A stretch of DNA of 35,019 bases from Modicisalibacter radicis (lineage in GTDB: Bacteria; Pseudomonadota; Gammaproteobacteria; Pseudomonadales; Halomonadaceae), in contig NZ_CAAHFN010000069.1 in assembly GCF_900961225.1 (NCBI RefSeq), forward strand, positions 1 to 35,019, given 5' to 3'. Positions 14,722-22,882 of this stretch are shown here, one piece after another. The position numbers were made by a program, and so were the translations under genes. Position 1 is the first letter of the stretch. The number at the start of each line of letters is the position of its first letter. The notes below the pieces were generated by a model, which was not told the DNA's origin, ran no database searches, and saw nothing but the letters and a program-made list of their open reading frames with translations.

Positions 14722-15678
14722 TCAGCGAACCTCGACCTGCCCGGCCAGCCAGGGCAGATGGCGCTGGAACTCACCGGCATAGCGCATTTTCAACAACCCA
14801 CGGCTGTCGCGGGCCAGTTGCGAAGGCAGGTCGCCGAGTTCGTCGCGCCGCGCGACCAGCGTCAACTCGCGGCGCAGCGGCGCGATGGGTAAGGCCACCA
14901 CCTGCACATCGAGGCGCTCGAGCCCGGCCTGGCACAGGCACAGCGGTGTGGTGATGGTCCAGCCGACACCGGCGTCGACCATGCGCAGCAAGGCGAAGGT
15001 GTTGTCGAGATGCAGCCGGGCGGGCAGTTCCAGCTGATTGAGTCGCAAATGGCGCTCGATGGCCTGGCCGATCAGCGATTGCGGCGTGTAGCGTACGAAA
15101 TCCAGCTGCCGGGCCAGCCAGCGCAGATTGTCGTGGGCGCCATGCCAGTGCCGCGGCAGCACCAGCACGAAGGGTTCGTCGAGCAGCGAATGGCGCTCGA
15201 GCCCGTCGTAGTCCTCGAGCCGGTCGTCGGAGACGATGATGTCGACGTGGCGGGTCAGCAGCGCATGACCGTGCAGGTGCGACAGTCCGGTGGTCAGCGT
15301 GTAATCGCGGGTGTGGCGCTTGATCGCCTCGATCAGCGGCTGGCCGACCGCGGTGGCCAGCGAGTCGACCAGCGCGATACGCACCTGGTGGAGCTGCTGG
15401 AAGGCCCCGGTGCGTAGCTCGCGACGCGTCGCGCGGGCCTCGGCGAGCATGCGCTGGGCGCGGTCGTAGAAGAACCGCCCCGCGGCGGTCGGCTCCAGCG
15501 GCCGGGCATGGCGCATAAACAGCGACACCCCCAGCGTCTCCTCGAGATTGGCCAGGCTCTGGGATACCGACGACTGCTTGAGCCCCAGATGCGCCGCCGC
15601 CGCCGTCTGGCTGCCGCGCTCCAGGGTCTCGACGAAGATCTCCATGCTCCGCAGATCGAAGCCGAACGCTCCACGCAT
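14722..15678 (-). CDS. LysR-family transcriptional regulator
   Basis: 318-residue LTTR. The N-terminal winged HTH lies at about 8-66 (FDLRSMEIFVETLERGSQTA, then LGLKQSSVSQSLANLEETLG), followed by the linker helix and an effector-binding domain. ATG 15678 has GAGGA 7 bases upstream; the frame is open 11 codons further. It is upstream of and codirectional with the permease gene, with 229 bp between. I infer that it controls the amine operon in response to the substrate or its glutamylated form. Confidence 0.9.
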   Translation of the reverse strand: MRGAFGFDLRSMEIFVETLERGSQTAAAAHLGLKQSSVSQSLANLEETLGVSLFMRHARPLEPTAAGRFFYDRAQRMLAEARATRRELRTGAFQQLHQVRIALVDSLATAVGQPLIEAIKRHTRDYTLTTGLSHLHGHALLTRHVDIIVSDDRLEDYDGLERHSLLDEPFVLVLPRHWHGAHDNLRWLARQLDFVRYTPQSLIGQAIERHLRLNQLELPARLHLDNTFALLRMVDAGVGWTITTPLCLCQAGLERLDVQVVALPIAPLRRELTLVARRDELGDLPSQLARDSRGLLKMRYAGEFQRHLPWLAGQVEVR

Positions 15679-15874
15679 GTCGCTGTCCTCGTTTATCGGG
15701 CCGCTGCGCACGGCGCGCTCATTGCAGCGTGCACGCCGGCCGCTGAGTCATTCGCCGAAACCCGGCCATTGCCGCCACGCAACGCCCCGGCAACACTGGA
15801 GCCGGTCAGCCAACGGCGCTATGGTATGCCGCCATCGGCACTACCTCGATGCGCGTGAAGAACCCCCGGCAACC

Positions 15875-16678
15875 ATGGAACCGTCTATGCCCCTCACTCT
15901 CAGCGACAGCCCTCACCCCGCGCAACCGGCTACCCGCCCCTCCTCGGCGTGGACCGGCTGGGGCCAGTGGATCGCGCTGATCACCATGAGCGTCGATCAC
16001 GTTACCCGCTACCTGCTGCCCGAGGCCTGGAAAATGGACTGGGCGAGCTCGTCGATCGGCCGAATCGCCTTTCCGCTATTCGCCGCCATGGTCGCCTGGC
16101 ACGCGCTGTTCAACAGCCGCGATTCGCGGCACTACGCACGCCGCATCCTGGTCATCGGACTCCTCGCGCAACTCCCTTACCTGGCCATGCCGCGCGATGC
16201 CTTTCAGTTGAACATCTGCTTCACCCTGGCGCTGAGTCTGGTCTGGGCAAGCTGGTTGCGCGACCAGCTCGAAGACACGACGCCCTCCCCCGTGCGGACC
16301 GGTCTGGCGCTGGCACTCTCGCTGGCATGCTGGCTGGCGCTCGGTCACTGGGTGGAATACGGCCATGCCGGGCTGCTGGTGGTGCCTGCGTTCATGCTGG
16401 CGATGCAGCATGCGGCTCGCCTTCGGGGCGACCCGGGCGAACGGCCGGTGGCGCTTGTCGCCTGCCTGCCGGTACTGGCTCTCGCCGGCTGGCTGAATCA
16501 ATCGCTGATGGCCAAGTCGTTCACCCTGGCGACCACGCTGGCCGTGCTGTGGCTGGCGGCCGGCGGCGCGCGCCACGTCCCCCCGGTGAGCCTGCGCATG
16601 CCGCGCAAGCTGTGGCTGGGCTGGTATCCCGGCCATTTTGCGGCGATCGCCGCCTGGTTGCTGTTCGGTACGTCGTGA
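15875..16678 (+). CDS. TraX-family integral membrane protein
   Basis: 267-residue protein with about nine hydrophobic helices. The N-terminal pattern ITMSVDHVTRYLLP (family-type DH motif at the end of helix 1) and SIGRIAFPLFAAMVAWH (helix 2) resembles the TraX family, first named for F-pilin N-acetylation but widespread in chromosomes with unknown acyl-transfer roles. ATG 15875 or 15887 may be the start; neither has a strong Shine-Dalgarno. It is divergent from the LysR gene and its stop is 25 bp from the convergent EAL gene. Confidence 0.8.
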   Translation: MEPSMPLTLSDSPHPAQPATRPSSAWTGWGQWIALITMSVDHVTRYLLPEAWKMDWASSSIGRIAFPLFAAMVAWHALFNSRDSRHYARRILVIGLLAQLPYLAMPRDAFQLNICFTLALSLVWASWLRDQLEDTTPSPVRTGLALALSLACWLALGHWVEYGHAGLLVVPAFMLAMQHAARLRGDPGERPVALVACLPVLALAGWLNQSLMAKSFTLATTLAVLWLAAGGARHVPPVSLRMPRKLWLGWYPGHFAAIAAWLLFGTS

Positions 16679-16703
16679 CGACCACCCCGACACGCCGAGG
16701 GGC

Positions 16704-19049
16704 TCAGCGCGGAGCCGCCCCCGCCGTGTTCGAACACTCGCCGAGCGCCGCGACCAGGGCATCGAACGGCAGCGGACGAAAGAACCAGTAACCCTGGAAG
16801 ATGTGGCAACCGTTGCGGAGCAGGAAGTCGCGTTGCGAGGCGGTCTCGACGCCCTCGGCGACCACCGCCAGACGCAGGTTCCGGGCGATCGTGATGATCG
16901 TCTGGACGATCGCCTCGTCGTTGGAATTGTCGAGTTCCTGGATGAAGCTGCGATCGATCTTGAGTTCATCCAGCGGCAGGCGCTTCAGGTAGGATAGCGA
17001 CGAGTAGCCGACGCCGAAATCGTCGATCGCCAGGCTCACGCCGATGCGCTTGAGGTCGCGCATCGTCTCGATGGTCTCGATCAGGTTGTCGATCATCACG
17101 CCTTCGGTGATCTCGAGCTGCAAGCGCCATGGGTCGATACCCGAGCGCTCGATGCAGCGTTCGATCGAAGCGGCGAAATCCGGCTGGCCAAACTGGCGCG
17201 GACTGATATTGATCGCCAGCCGCGGGAGTTGCCGCGCATCGAGCCGCTGAAGTGTCTGACAGGCCTGCTCCAGCACGCGCTGGCCGATATCGAGGATCAA
17301 CCCGCTCTCCTCGGCCACCGGAATGAACTCGAACGGCGGGACCATGCCGCGCTCGGGATGCGCCCAGCGCAACAGCGCCTCGGCACCGACGATCCGTCCA
17401 TCGCCGTCGACCTGAGGCTGGTAATGCAACTGCAACTGGTCGCCATCGAGTGCCTGGCGCAGGTCCTGTTCGAGAGTCAGCCGCCACACCGCCGCGGTCT
17501 GCATGCTCGGCAAGTAGCCACAGGCCTTCGCGCGCCCTTCCGTCTTGGCCTGAAACATGGCCGTTTCGGCCTGCTTGAGCAGTTCGACAGCGCTGTTCTC
17601 CTCCTCGCTGAACAGTGCAAAGCCGATACTGGGGGTCACCAGCAATGGGCGCTCGCTGAGGTGGTAAGGCTCCGAAAGCGCGCTCATGACCCGCTCGGCG
17701 ACGCCATTGACCCGCTCGATCACCTGCTCACGATCGCCCCTGATACGACCGACCACCACGATGAACTCGTCGCTGTTGACCCGCGCGGCAATGTCGCCTT
17801 CGCGCAACAGGTCGGTCAAGCGGCGCGCCGTGGCGTTGAGGAGTCGATCGCCGACCGAGTGGCCGAGCGATTCATTGACCTCCTTGAAACGGTCCAGATC
17901 GATGAACAATACCGCGCCGTGCTCACCGTGCTGTGCCGAATCGGCCATGATCTGCGCCAGGCGTTCGCTGAGCAGGCGACGGTTGGGCAAGCCGGTCAAC
18001 GCATCGTAATAGGCCTGGCGGTGGATGGTCTCCTCGGCCTGACGCCGCTCGCTGAGGTCCTCGACGACCGCGACACCGGCCATGATGGCACCCTGGCTGT
18101 CGCGCACGCCACTGAACAGGATACGCACCGGCAGGGCCGGCCCCGACGCCACCAGCATGCTGTAGTCGCCCTCGAAATAGCCTTCGCCGCGACTCAGCGC
18201 GCGCTGCACGGCCCGCTTGACGCGGGCGCTCTGCACGGATTCCAGCATGTCGAAGCCCAGGAAGCGTTCCCGCGTCTCCCCCGTGATCTGCAGCAGCTTG
18301 TCATTGCAATCGGTGACCCGGCCTCGCGCGTCGAAGTGCAGCATGCCCAGTGGCGAGGCCTGGAAGATGGTGTGGTAGCGGCTTTCGCTCTCGCGTAGCG
18401 CCTGCTCACGCGCCTCCCCCTCGGCCTGGAGGCGGAGGTTGTCGTGCAGCACGCGATTCCAGCGCCGGCTGACGATCAACGTGAAGACCAGGAAGAGCCC
18501 CACCATGGTCGCCACGATCAACGCTACCGGACCGCCCAGCCACAGGTAATGCAGGCTCAACGGCAGCAGCGTGGGAATCAGAAAGGCCGCCGCGACCGGC
18601 CACACCGGTGCCATGGTGACCGCACCGCCCGAGGCGATGCCGGCCAGCGCCATGACCAGGATCACCTGATGCTGGAGATCCGAGACCGGAAACAGCCATA
18701 GCCCACAAGCGCCCCACAGCAGCCCGGCGGCGGTCGAGCCGATCGCGTAGCCAAGCGCCCAGCGAGACGCCGCATCGCCAGACGGGGCCTTGCGCCGAAA
18801 ACGCCAGGCCAGCCCCAGCCGGGCCAAGGTGACCAGCACCACCGCCGTCAGCCAGATCAGCATCTGCCGGTGGTCGACGACCGACCACAACGAGGCCACC
18901 AGCAAGACCGCGACCAGCACGGCCGACACCGCCGGCAGCCACAGCCCGGCGAACAGGATGCGTACCTGTTCGGCGTGCACCCGCTGCCGATGCCATGTCC
19001 CGCTATCGGCGTTTCCCCGCGTACGCTCAGTTTCAGTTGAGGCTTCCAA
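16704..19049 (-). CDS. Membrane PAS-GGDEF(degenerate)-EAL cyclic-di-GMP phosphodiesterase
   Basis: 781-residue signalling protein. Residues 30-195 are about six membrane helices, 219-335 a PAS domain (SESRYHTIFQASPLGMLHFD), 340-505 a GGDEF domain and 515-770 an EAL domain. The GGDEF signature reads NSDEF (425-429), so synthase activity is doubtful; such domains often bind GTP and activate the EAL. EAL residues are intact: EALLRW (557), the Asn of INISPRQF, EITEGVM, DDFGVGYSSL, LKIDRSFI and AEGVETASQ. The likely activity is c-di-GMP hydrolysis to pGpG under membrane/PAS control. It ends 25 bp from the TraX gene. Confidence 0.92.
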   Translation of the reverse strand: MEASTETERTRGNADSGTWHRQRVHAEQVRILFAGLWLPAVSAVLVAVLLVASLWSVVDHRQMLIWLTAVVLVTLARLGLAWRFRRKAPSGDAASRWALGYAIGSTAAGLLWGACGLWLFPVSDLQHQVILVMALAGIASGGAVTMAPVWPVAAAFLIPTLLPLSLHYLWLGGPVALIVATMVGLFLVFTLIVSRRWNRVLHDNLRLQAEGEAREQALRESESRYHTIFQASPLGMLHFDARGRVTDCNDKLLQITGETRERFLGFDMLESVQSARVKRAVQRALSRGEGYFEGDYSMLVASGPALPVRILFSGVRDSQGAIMAGVAVVEDLSERRQAEETIHRQAYYDALTGLPNRRLLSERLAQIMADSAQHGEHGAVLFIDLDRFKEVNESLGHSVGDRLLNATARRLTDLLREGDIAARVNSDEFIVVVGRIRGDREQVIERVNGVAERVMSALSEPYHLSERPLLVTPSIGFALFSEEENSAVELLKQAETAMFQAKTEGRAKACGYLPSMQTAAVWRLTLEQDLRQALDGDQLQLHYQPQVDGDGRIVGAEALLRWAHPERGMVPPFEFIPVAEESGLILDIGQRVLEQACQTLQRLDARQLPRLAINISPRQFGQPDFAASIERCIERSGIDPWRLQLEITEGVMIDNLIETIETMRDLKRIGVSLAIDDFGVGYSSLSYLKRLPLDELKIDRSFIQELDNSNDEAIVQTIITIARNLRLAVVAEGVETASQRDFLLRNGCHIFQGYWFFRPLPFDALVAALGECSNTAGAAPR

Positions 19050-19247
19050 TTACGCCGGCCCCTTTTATTGTCCCTGCCCCGTTGATCATCGCCGAGGCAA
19101 ACCCCGCTCAGCGATCCGTTATCATCTCGTTCGGTTTCCCATGTTGAGGATTTCAGGTGGCATACGAAGGAATGTCCATCGCAAGGCGACCACCTCAGCT
19201 AAAATAACCAACCCATCATGCCGCGTATAGGTGGCAGAAGATTCGTC

Positions 19248-19277
19248 TTGAGTACCTTCGCGGCTCCTCTTCATACT
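19248..19277 (+). promoter_or_regulatory. Possible promoter of the unknown gene at 19304
   Basis: TTGAGT (19248-19253), 18-bp spacer, CATACT (19272-19277). A transcript starting near 19284 would give a short leader to the start at 19304/19316. Confidence 0.4.
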
Positions 19278-19303
19278 AGCCGTCCATTAACTCACACGGC
19301 TTC

Positions 19304-19771
19304 GTGAGGGGACCATTGCAGCCGTACAGCGCTCCTTTACCGCTCCAGCCCCGGCACTGGTACGCCTGGCAATGCATCAGCGCCGACGACGGAGCCGACA
19401 GCTACTTTTCGCCGGTTTATCTCAAGCGCATAGTGGACCGGGGCGGCCTGGCACCGGTGCTGACCCTGGCGATAGCCAATGTGCTCCACCTCGACCAGCC
19501 CCAGGACGAGATACTCTCGCTGCGCACCATCCGTCACGATTGCCGCCTGTTGATCGCCGATGTCCTGGAACCCGGCGGAACGCCCTCCAGCACCGTCATC
19601 GTCACCCCCATCACCTTCGGCTGGCTGCGCCGGCACGCCCCGCACGTTACCGATCAGTATCCTTCGGCACTGCTCGATCACGAGGACACGGCAAGCGCCG
19701 ATCGCTATCTGGGGCGAGCCTTCCCCTATGTGACCCAGCCCTGCTTGTGCCACGATGGTGGGGGTCGCTGA
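19304..19771 (+). CDS. Hypothetical protein
   Basis: 155 codons from GTG 19304. TTG 19316, with GAGGGG just before it, is an alternative giving about 151 aa. I do not recognise the family. The protein is soluble-looking, with an N-terminal aromatic segment RHWYAWQCIS, a predicted mixed alpha/beta body and no signal peptide or membrane helix. It has a plausible promoter upstream and a strong terminator downstream, so it is likely to be a real monocistronic gene. Confidence 0.6.
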   Translation: MRGPLQPYSAPLPLQPRHWYAWQCISADDGADSYFSPVYLKRIVDRGGLAPVLTLAIANVLHLDQPQDEILSLRTIRHDCRLLIADVLEPGGTPSSTVIVTPITFGWLRRHAPHVTDQYPSALLDHEDTASADRYLGRAFPYVTQPCLCHDGGGR

Positions 19772-19801
19772 AATTGATCCGGCCCTCTATGCTAGCCTGT
19801 A

Positions 19802-19834
19802 CGTCGGGCTCCACAGAGCCCGACGCCCTTTTTT
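19802..19834 (+). terminator. Strong Rho-independent terminator
   Basis: Perfect 10-bp stem CGTCGGGCTC (19802-19811) / GAGCCCGACG (19816-19825), CACA loop, and a six-T run (19829-19834). It ends the unknown gene's transcript. Confidence 0.93.
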
Positions 19835-19920
19835 CATCGCGCAGCCATCGGCTCCGCTCGGGCCAGATGACGATGCCATGTGGCTAGCGCTACCATCCAA
19901 CGAGCCTTGGGAAACAAATG

Positions 19921-21024
19921 ATGAAACGCCCCTTCCGCATTGCCGTCACCGGCGCCGCCGGTAGTATCAGCAATTCGTTGCTCTTCCGTCTCGCCTCCGG
20001 CGAGGTCTTCGGCCCCGATCAGCCCGTCATCCTGCAACTGATCGAGCGCAGCGAAGCCATGGAAGCGCTACGCGGCCTGGCCATGGAACTCGAGGATTGC
20101 GCCTTCCCGCTGTTGCATACCGTGCGCCTGCACGACAACCCGGAAGACGGCTTTCGCAATGTGCATTTCGCCTTTCTGATCGGCGCCAAGCCGCGTGGCC
20201 CCGGCATGGAACGCGCCGACCTGCTGGCCGCCAATGCCGAGATCTTCAGCCGTCAGGGGCGGGCGCTCAACGACCATGCCAACCCCGACGTCAAGGTACT
20301 GGTGGTCGGCAACCCGGCCAATACCAATGCGCTCATCGCCAGCCGCAACGCCCCCGACCTGTCGCCGTCTCAGTTCACCGCGATGAGCCGGCTCGACCAC
20401 AACCGCGCCAAGGGCATGATCGCCAACCGCACCGGCTTCAATACCGCGGACATCCGCAAGGTCGCCGTCTGGGGCAACCACAGTGCCAGTCAGTTCCCCG
20501 ACGTGCGCAACGCCGAGGCGATGGGCGAGCCGATCTGGCCCGGCCTCGACCACGACTGGGTCGACAACACCTTCATTCCACGCGTCCAGAAGCGCGGCGC
20601 CGAGATCATCGACGCGCGCGGCCAGTCCAGCGCCGCCTCGGCCGCCCAGGGCGCCATCGACCACATGCGCGACTGGCACATGGGCACGCCCGAGGGCGAC
20701 TTCGTCAGCATGTGCATCGTCTCCGACGGCAGCTACGGCATCACCAAGGGGATCGTGTTCTCGTTCCCGGTGCGCTGCCGCTACGGCCGCTATCAGATCG
20801 TGCAGGGCCTGCCCATCGATGCCGCCGCCCAGAAGCGCCTCGACGCCACCGAGAAGGAGCTGCTCGAGGAGAAGGATGCGGTCAAGCACCTGTTGCCGGC
20901 CGAGACCGAGGAAGCGCACAACAACCTGAGCGTCAGCCTGCGCTCGGGAGCGACCCGCTACGCCGAAGAGGACCGTGACGACGACAGCGACGCCTGCGTG
21001 CTGCGTACCGACCGGGTGATGTAA
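19921..21024 (+). CDS. mdh: Malate dehydrogenase (divergent, C-terminally extended)
   Basis: NAD-dependent malate/oxaloacetate oxidoreductase, 367 aa (ATG 19918 would add one). The LDH/MDH type-2 pattern is clear: [30 protein letters not shown] (substrate Arg), [17 protein letters not shown] (catalytic Asp and substrate Arg), [14 protein letters not shown] (catalytic His) and SDGSYGI. Two oddities stand out. The dinucleotide turn reads GAAGSIS where most homologues have GAAGQIG. About 40 acidic residues extend past the usual end near HLL, finishing [19 protein letters not shown]. Family members are usually about 327 aa. It is monocistronic, with a hairpin after the stop. Confidence 0.9.
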   Translation: MKRPFRIAVTGAAGSISNSLLFRLASGEVFGPDQPVILQLIERSEAMEALRGLAMELEDCAFPLLHTVRLHDNPEDGFRNVHFAFLIGAKPRGPGMERADLLAANAEIFSRQGRALNDHANPDVKVLVVGNPANTNALIASRNAPDLSPSQFTAMSRLDHNRAKGMIANRTGFNTADIRKVAVWGNHSASQFPDVRNAEAMGEPIWPGLDHDWVDNTFIPRVQKRGAEIIDARGQSSAASAAQGAIDHMRDWHMGTPEGDFVSMCIVSDGSYGITKGIVFSFPVRCRYGRYQIVQGLPIDAAAQKRLDATEKELLEEKDAVKHLLPAETEEAHNNLSVSLRSGATRYAEEDRDDDSDACVLRTDRVM

Positions 21025-21033
21025 CGCCCTTCG

Positions 21034-21063
21034 GCCCGTTGCACGCCGCGGCGTGCAACGGGC
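21034..21063 (+). terminator. Terminator-like hairpin after mdh
   Basis: Perfect 13-bp stem GCCCGTTGCACGC (21034-21046) / GCGTGCAACGGGC (21051-21063) with a CGCG loop, 9 bp after the stop codon. There is no proper T-run, so it may act as a weaker or Rho-assisted terminator, or protect the 3' end. Confidence 0.7.
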
Positions 21064-21150
21064 TTCTGCCCCGCCGAACTCCCCTGCCATTCGACGCCTT
21101 CCCCACGCCGCCCCGGCGCGTCATCAGTCATGCCGTCCGAATGGCTGACA

Positions 21151-21179
21151 TTGCATAAGTCGCCATGACTTACCATGCT
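21151..21179 (+). promoter_or_regulatory. Possible promoter with operator-like repeat, SDR gene
   Basis: TTGCAT (21151-21156), 17-bp spacer, CATGCT (21174-21179). The spacer holds an inverted repeat AAGTC-GCCAT-GACTT (21157-21171). This is suggestive only. Confidence 0.35.
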
Positions 21180-21208
21180 AAGAATCGACGGTTCAAAGGG
21201 AGGTCACG

Positions 21209-21901
21209 ATGAAGGATCGCGTCTTACTGATCACCGGCGCCTCGAGCGGCATCGGCGCCGCTACCGCCCGCGCCGCGCATCGCGAAAACTATCAGCTGGT
21301 ACTCGCGGCCCGCTCGGGCGACAAGCTCAAGGCACTGGAACATGAATTCGGCGCCGAGAACGTGCTCACCGTCGAGTGCGACGTCACCGCGATGGACGAC
21401 CAGCAGGCGATGGTCGAGCAGGCCCTGGAGCGCTTCGGACGCATCGACGCGGTTTTCGCCAACGCCGGTGTCGGCGGCGCGCCGGGAGGCTTCAGTGAAG
21501 CCGACCATCACGCCTGGCAGCGGATGCTGATGACCAACGTCTACGGGGTCGGGCTGACCATCCAGGCGACCCTGCCGGCGCTGCGCCGCAGCCACGGCCA
21601 TGTCCTGCTGACCGGCTCCGCCGCGGGGCGCGCGACGATCCCCGGCTCGATGTACAGCGCCAGCAAGTGGGCGGTGACCGGCATCGGTTACAATCTACGC
21701 GAGGAGCTGCGCGGCACCGGCATCCGCGTCACCCTGATCGAGCCCGGCATGGTCGACACGCCGTTCTTCGACCAGCCACCCGAGCAGGCCCTGGCCGATC
21801 GGGACATCGCCAACGCGGTGATGTACGCCATCAACCAGCCCCAGCACGTCGACGTCAACGAGATTCTGGTGCGCCCCACGCCGCCACGCGAGGAGAATTG
21901 A
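21209..21901 (+). CDS. Short-chain dehydrogenase/reductase (SDR)
   Basis: Classical SDR, 230 aa, NAD(P)-dependent. Motifs in order: TGASSGIG cofactor loop (9-16), NAG motif in FANAGVG, catalytic Ser in LTGSAAG, and YSASK with catalytic Tyr and Lys, followed by IEPGMVDTPF. It resembles the YdfG-type serine/3-hydroxy acid dehydrogenases. GGGAGG precedes ATG 21209. It stands alone, and the substrate cannot be predicted further. Confidence 0.93.
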   Translation: MKDRVLLITGASSGIGAATARAAHRENYQLVLAARSGDKLKALEHEFGAENVLTVECDVTAMDDQQAMVEQALERFGRIDAVFANAGVGGAPGGFSEADHHAWQRMLMTNVYGVGLTIQATLPALRRSHGHVLLTGSAAGRATIPGSMYSASKWAVTGIGYNLREELRGTGIRVTLIEPGMVDTPFFDQPPEQALADRDIANAVMYAINQPQHVDVNEILVRPTPPREEN

Positions 21902-22023
21902 CGCGTCACGCCGGCGCCTGTTGACCGCCGACAAGAAGCCCGTAAAAAACGTCGAAATTGGACTGGTCGAGCGGGAAAAAATTGCGCATGCTTGGGGGGT
22001 CCGATTGTCACTTCTGGAGCCTC

Positions 22024-22344
22024 ATGGACGCGGTACGACAAACCGGCAACTGTGCCTCGCGTGCACGGTGCCAGCCCAAGCGGGACTTCGATGTTCGAGA
22101 CATGGAGCATCGCACCCGCCTGATGCGTGTAGTCACCCGGCGCATCGCCGTTTCAGAACTCGGTAACCGTGAAATCGCCCGGCGTGCCGGCATCCCCACG
22201 CAGCGCATCAGCGACCTGCTCGCCGGTCGGCTGGAGCATTTCTCCGCCGACGATCTCCAGGCGATCCGCGACAGCGTGGAAAGCGTCACCGATGACAGCG
22301 AGGCCGCGGCGGGCATGGCTCCCGTCAGGCCCACGCCACCCTAG
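22024..22344 (+). CDS. HTH (XRE/HigA-like) DNA-binding protein
   Basis: The C-terminal two thirds carry a HigA/XRE-type helix-turn-helix: ELGNREIARRAGIPTQRISD followed by LLAGRLEHFSADDLQAI. The start is uncertain. ATG 22024 has GGAG 4 bases upstream and gives 106 aa, while ATG 22102 gives the compact 80-residue form expected of this family but has no obvious ribosome site. No HigB/RelE toxin is adjacent, so this is either a solitary regulator or an orphan antitoxin. The N-terminal extension (with two Cys) shows no recognised domain. Confidence 0.65.
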   Translation: MDAVRQTGNCASRARCQPKRDFDVRDMEHRTRLMRVVTRRIAVSELGNREIARRAGIPTQRISDLLAGRLEHFSADDLQAIRDSVESVTDDSEAAAGMAPVRPTPP

Positions 22345-22378
22345 ACGCCGTTATCGCCTTTGCGGACACAGCCGCGGC

Positions 22379-22879
22379 CTAGAGCGGTAGATGGACGATC
22401 GCGCCGCGCAGCCCCTGCGCGCCCTGCCCTCGCTCGTCCAACCATAGCTTGCCGAGCGTGATGGGTAGACGGAAGCGTCGCCGTCCCGCACCGCCGGGAT
22501 TGAACAGCAACCGCCCGTCACGCCACTCGTTGCGCGGCTTGTGGGAGTGGCCGTGCAGCACGGCCTCGCAACGGGTGGCGCTGTCGAAGTCGGCTATATC
22601 GTGGACCAGATGCAGCCGCCGGCCGTTGATGACGAGATCCCGGGAGTGGGGCAACCGCTCGGCCCACTGCTGGGTATCGATGTTGCCGCGCACCGTATAC
22701 AGCGGCGCGATCGCCGCCAGGCGCTCGAGGATCGCCTCGTCGCCGACATCGCCCAGATGCACGATCGCTTCGCAATCGGCCAGCAGCGTCAGCGCCTCCG
22801 GGCGCAGCTGGCCGTGGGTGTCGGCGATCACCCCCAGTGCCGAGTCGATCGTCAGATGAACGGCCTCGCGTGTGGCCAT
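22379..22879 (-). CDS. YfcE/MJ0936-type metallophosphoesterase
   Basis: 166-residue calcineurin-like phosphodiesterase. Metal-site motifs in order: GVIADTHGQL (D, H), IVHLGDVGD (GD), VRGNID (GN), LHLVHD and HGHSHKP (GHxH). This is the compact single-domain type known for phosphodiester hydrolysis in vitro. It starts 3 bp after the ilvD stop with no Shine-Dalgarno of its own, so it should be translated by coupling from the ilvD mRNA. No functional link to branched-chain synthesis is evident. Confidence 0.9.
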   Translation of the reverse strand: MATREAVHLTIDSALGVIADTHGQLRPEALTLLADCEAIVHLGDVGDEAILERLAAIAPLYTVRGNIDTQQWAERLPHSRDLVINGRRLHLVHDIADFDSATRCEAVLHGHSHKPRNEWRDGRLLFNPGGAGRRRFRLPITLGKLWLDERGQGAQGLRGAIVHLPL

Positions 22880-22882
22880 CGG

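Noticed and set aside
19157..19207. 16-codon ORF (GTG start, MAYEGMSIARRPPQLK) with GAGG upstream
   Set aside because: Too short and without a second line of evidence; could equally be chance.
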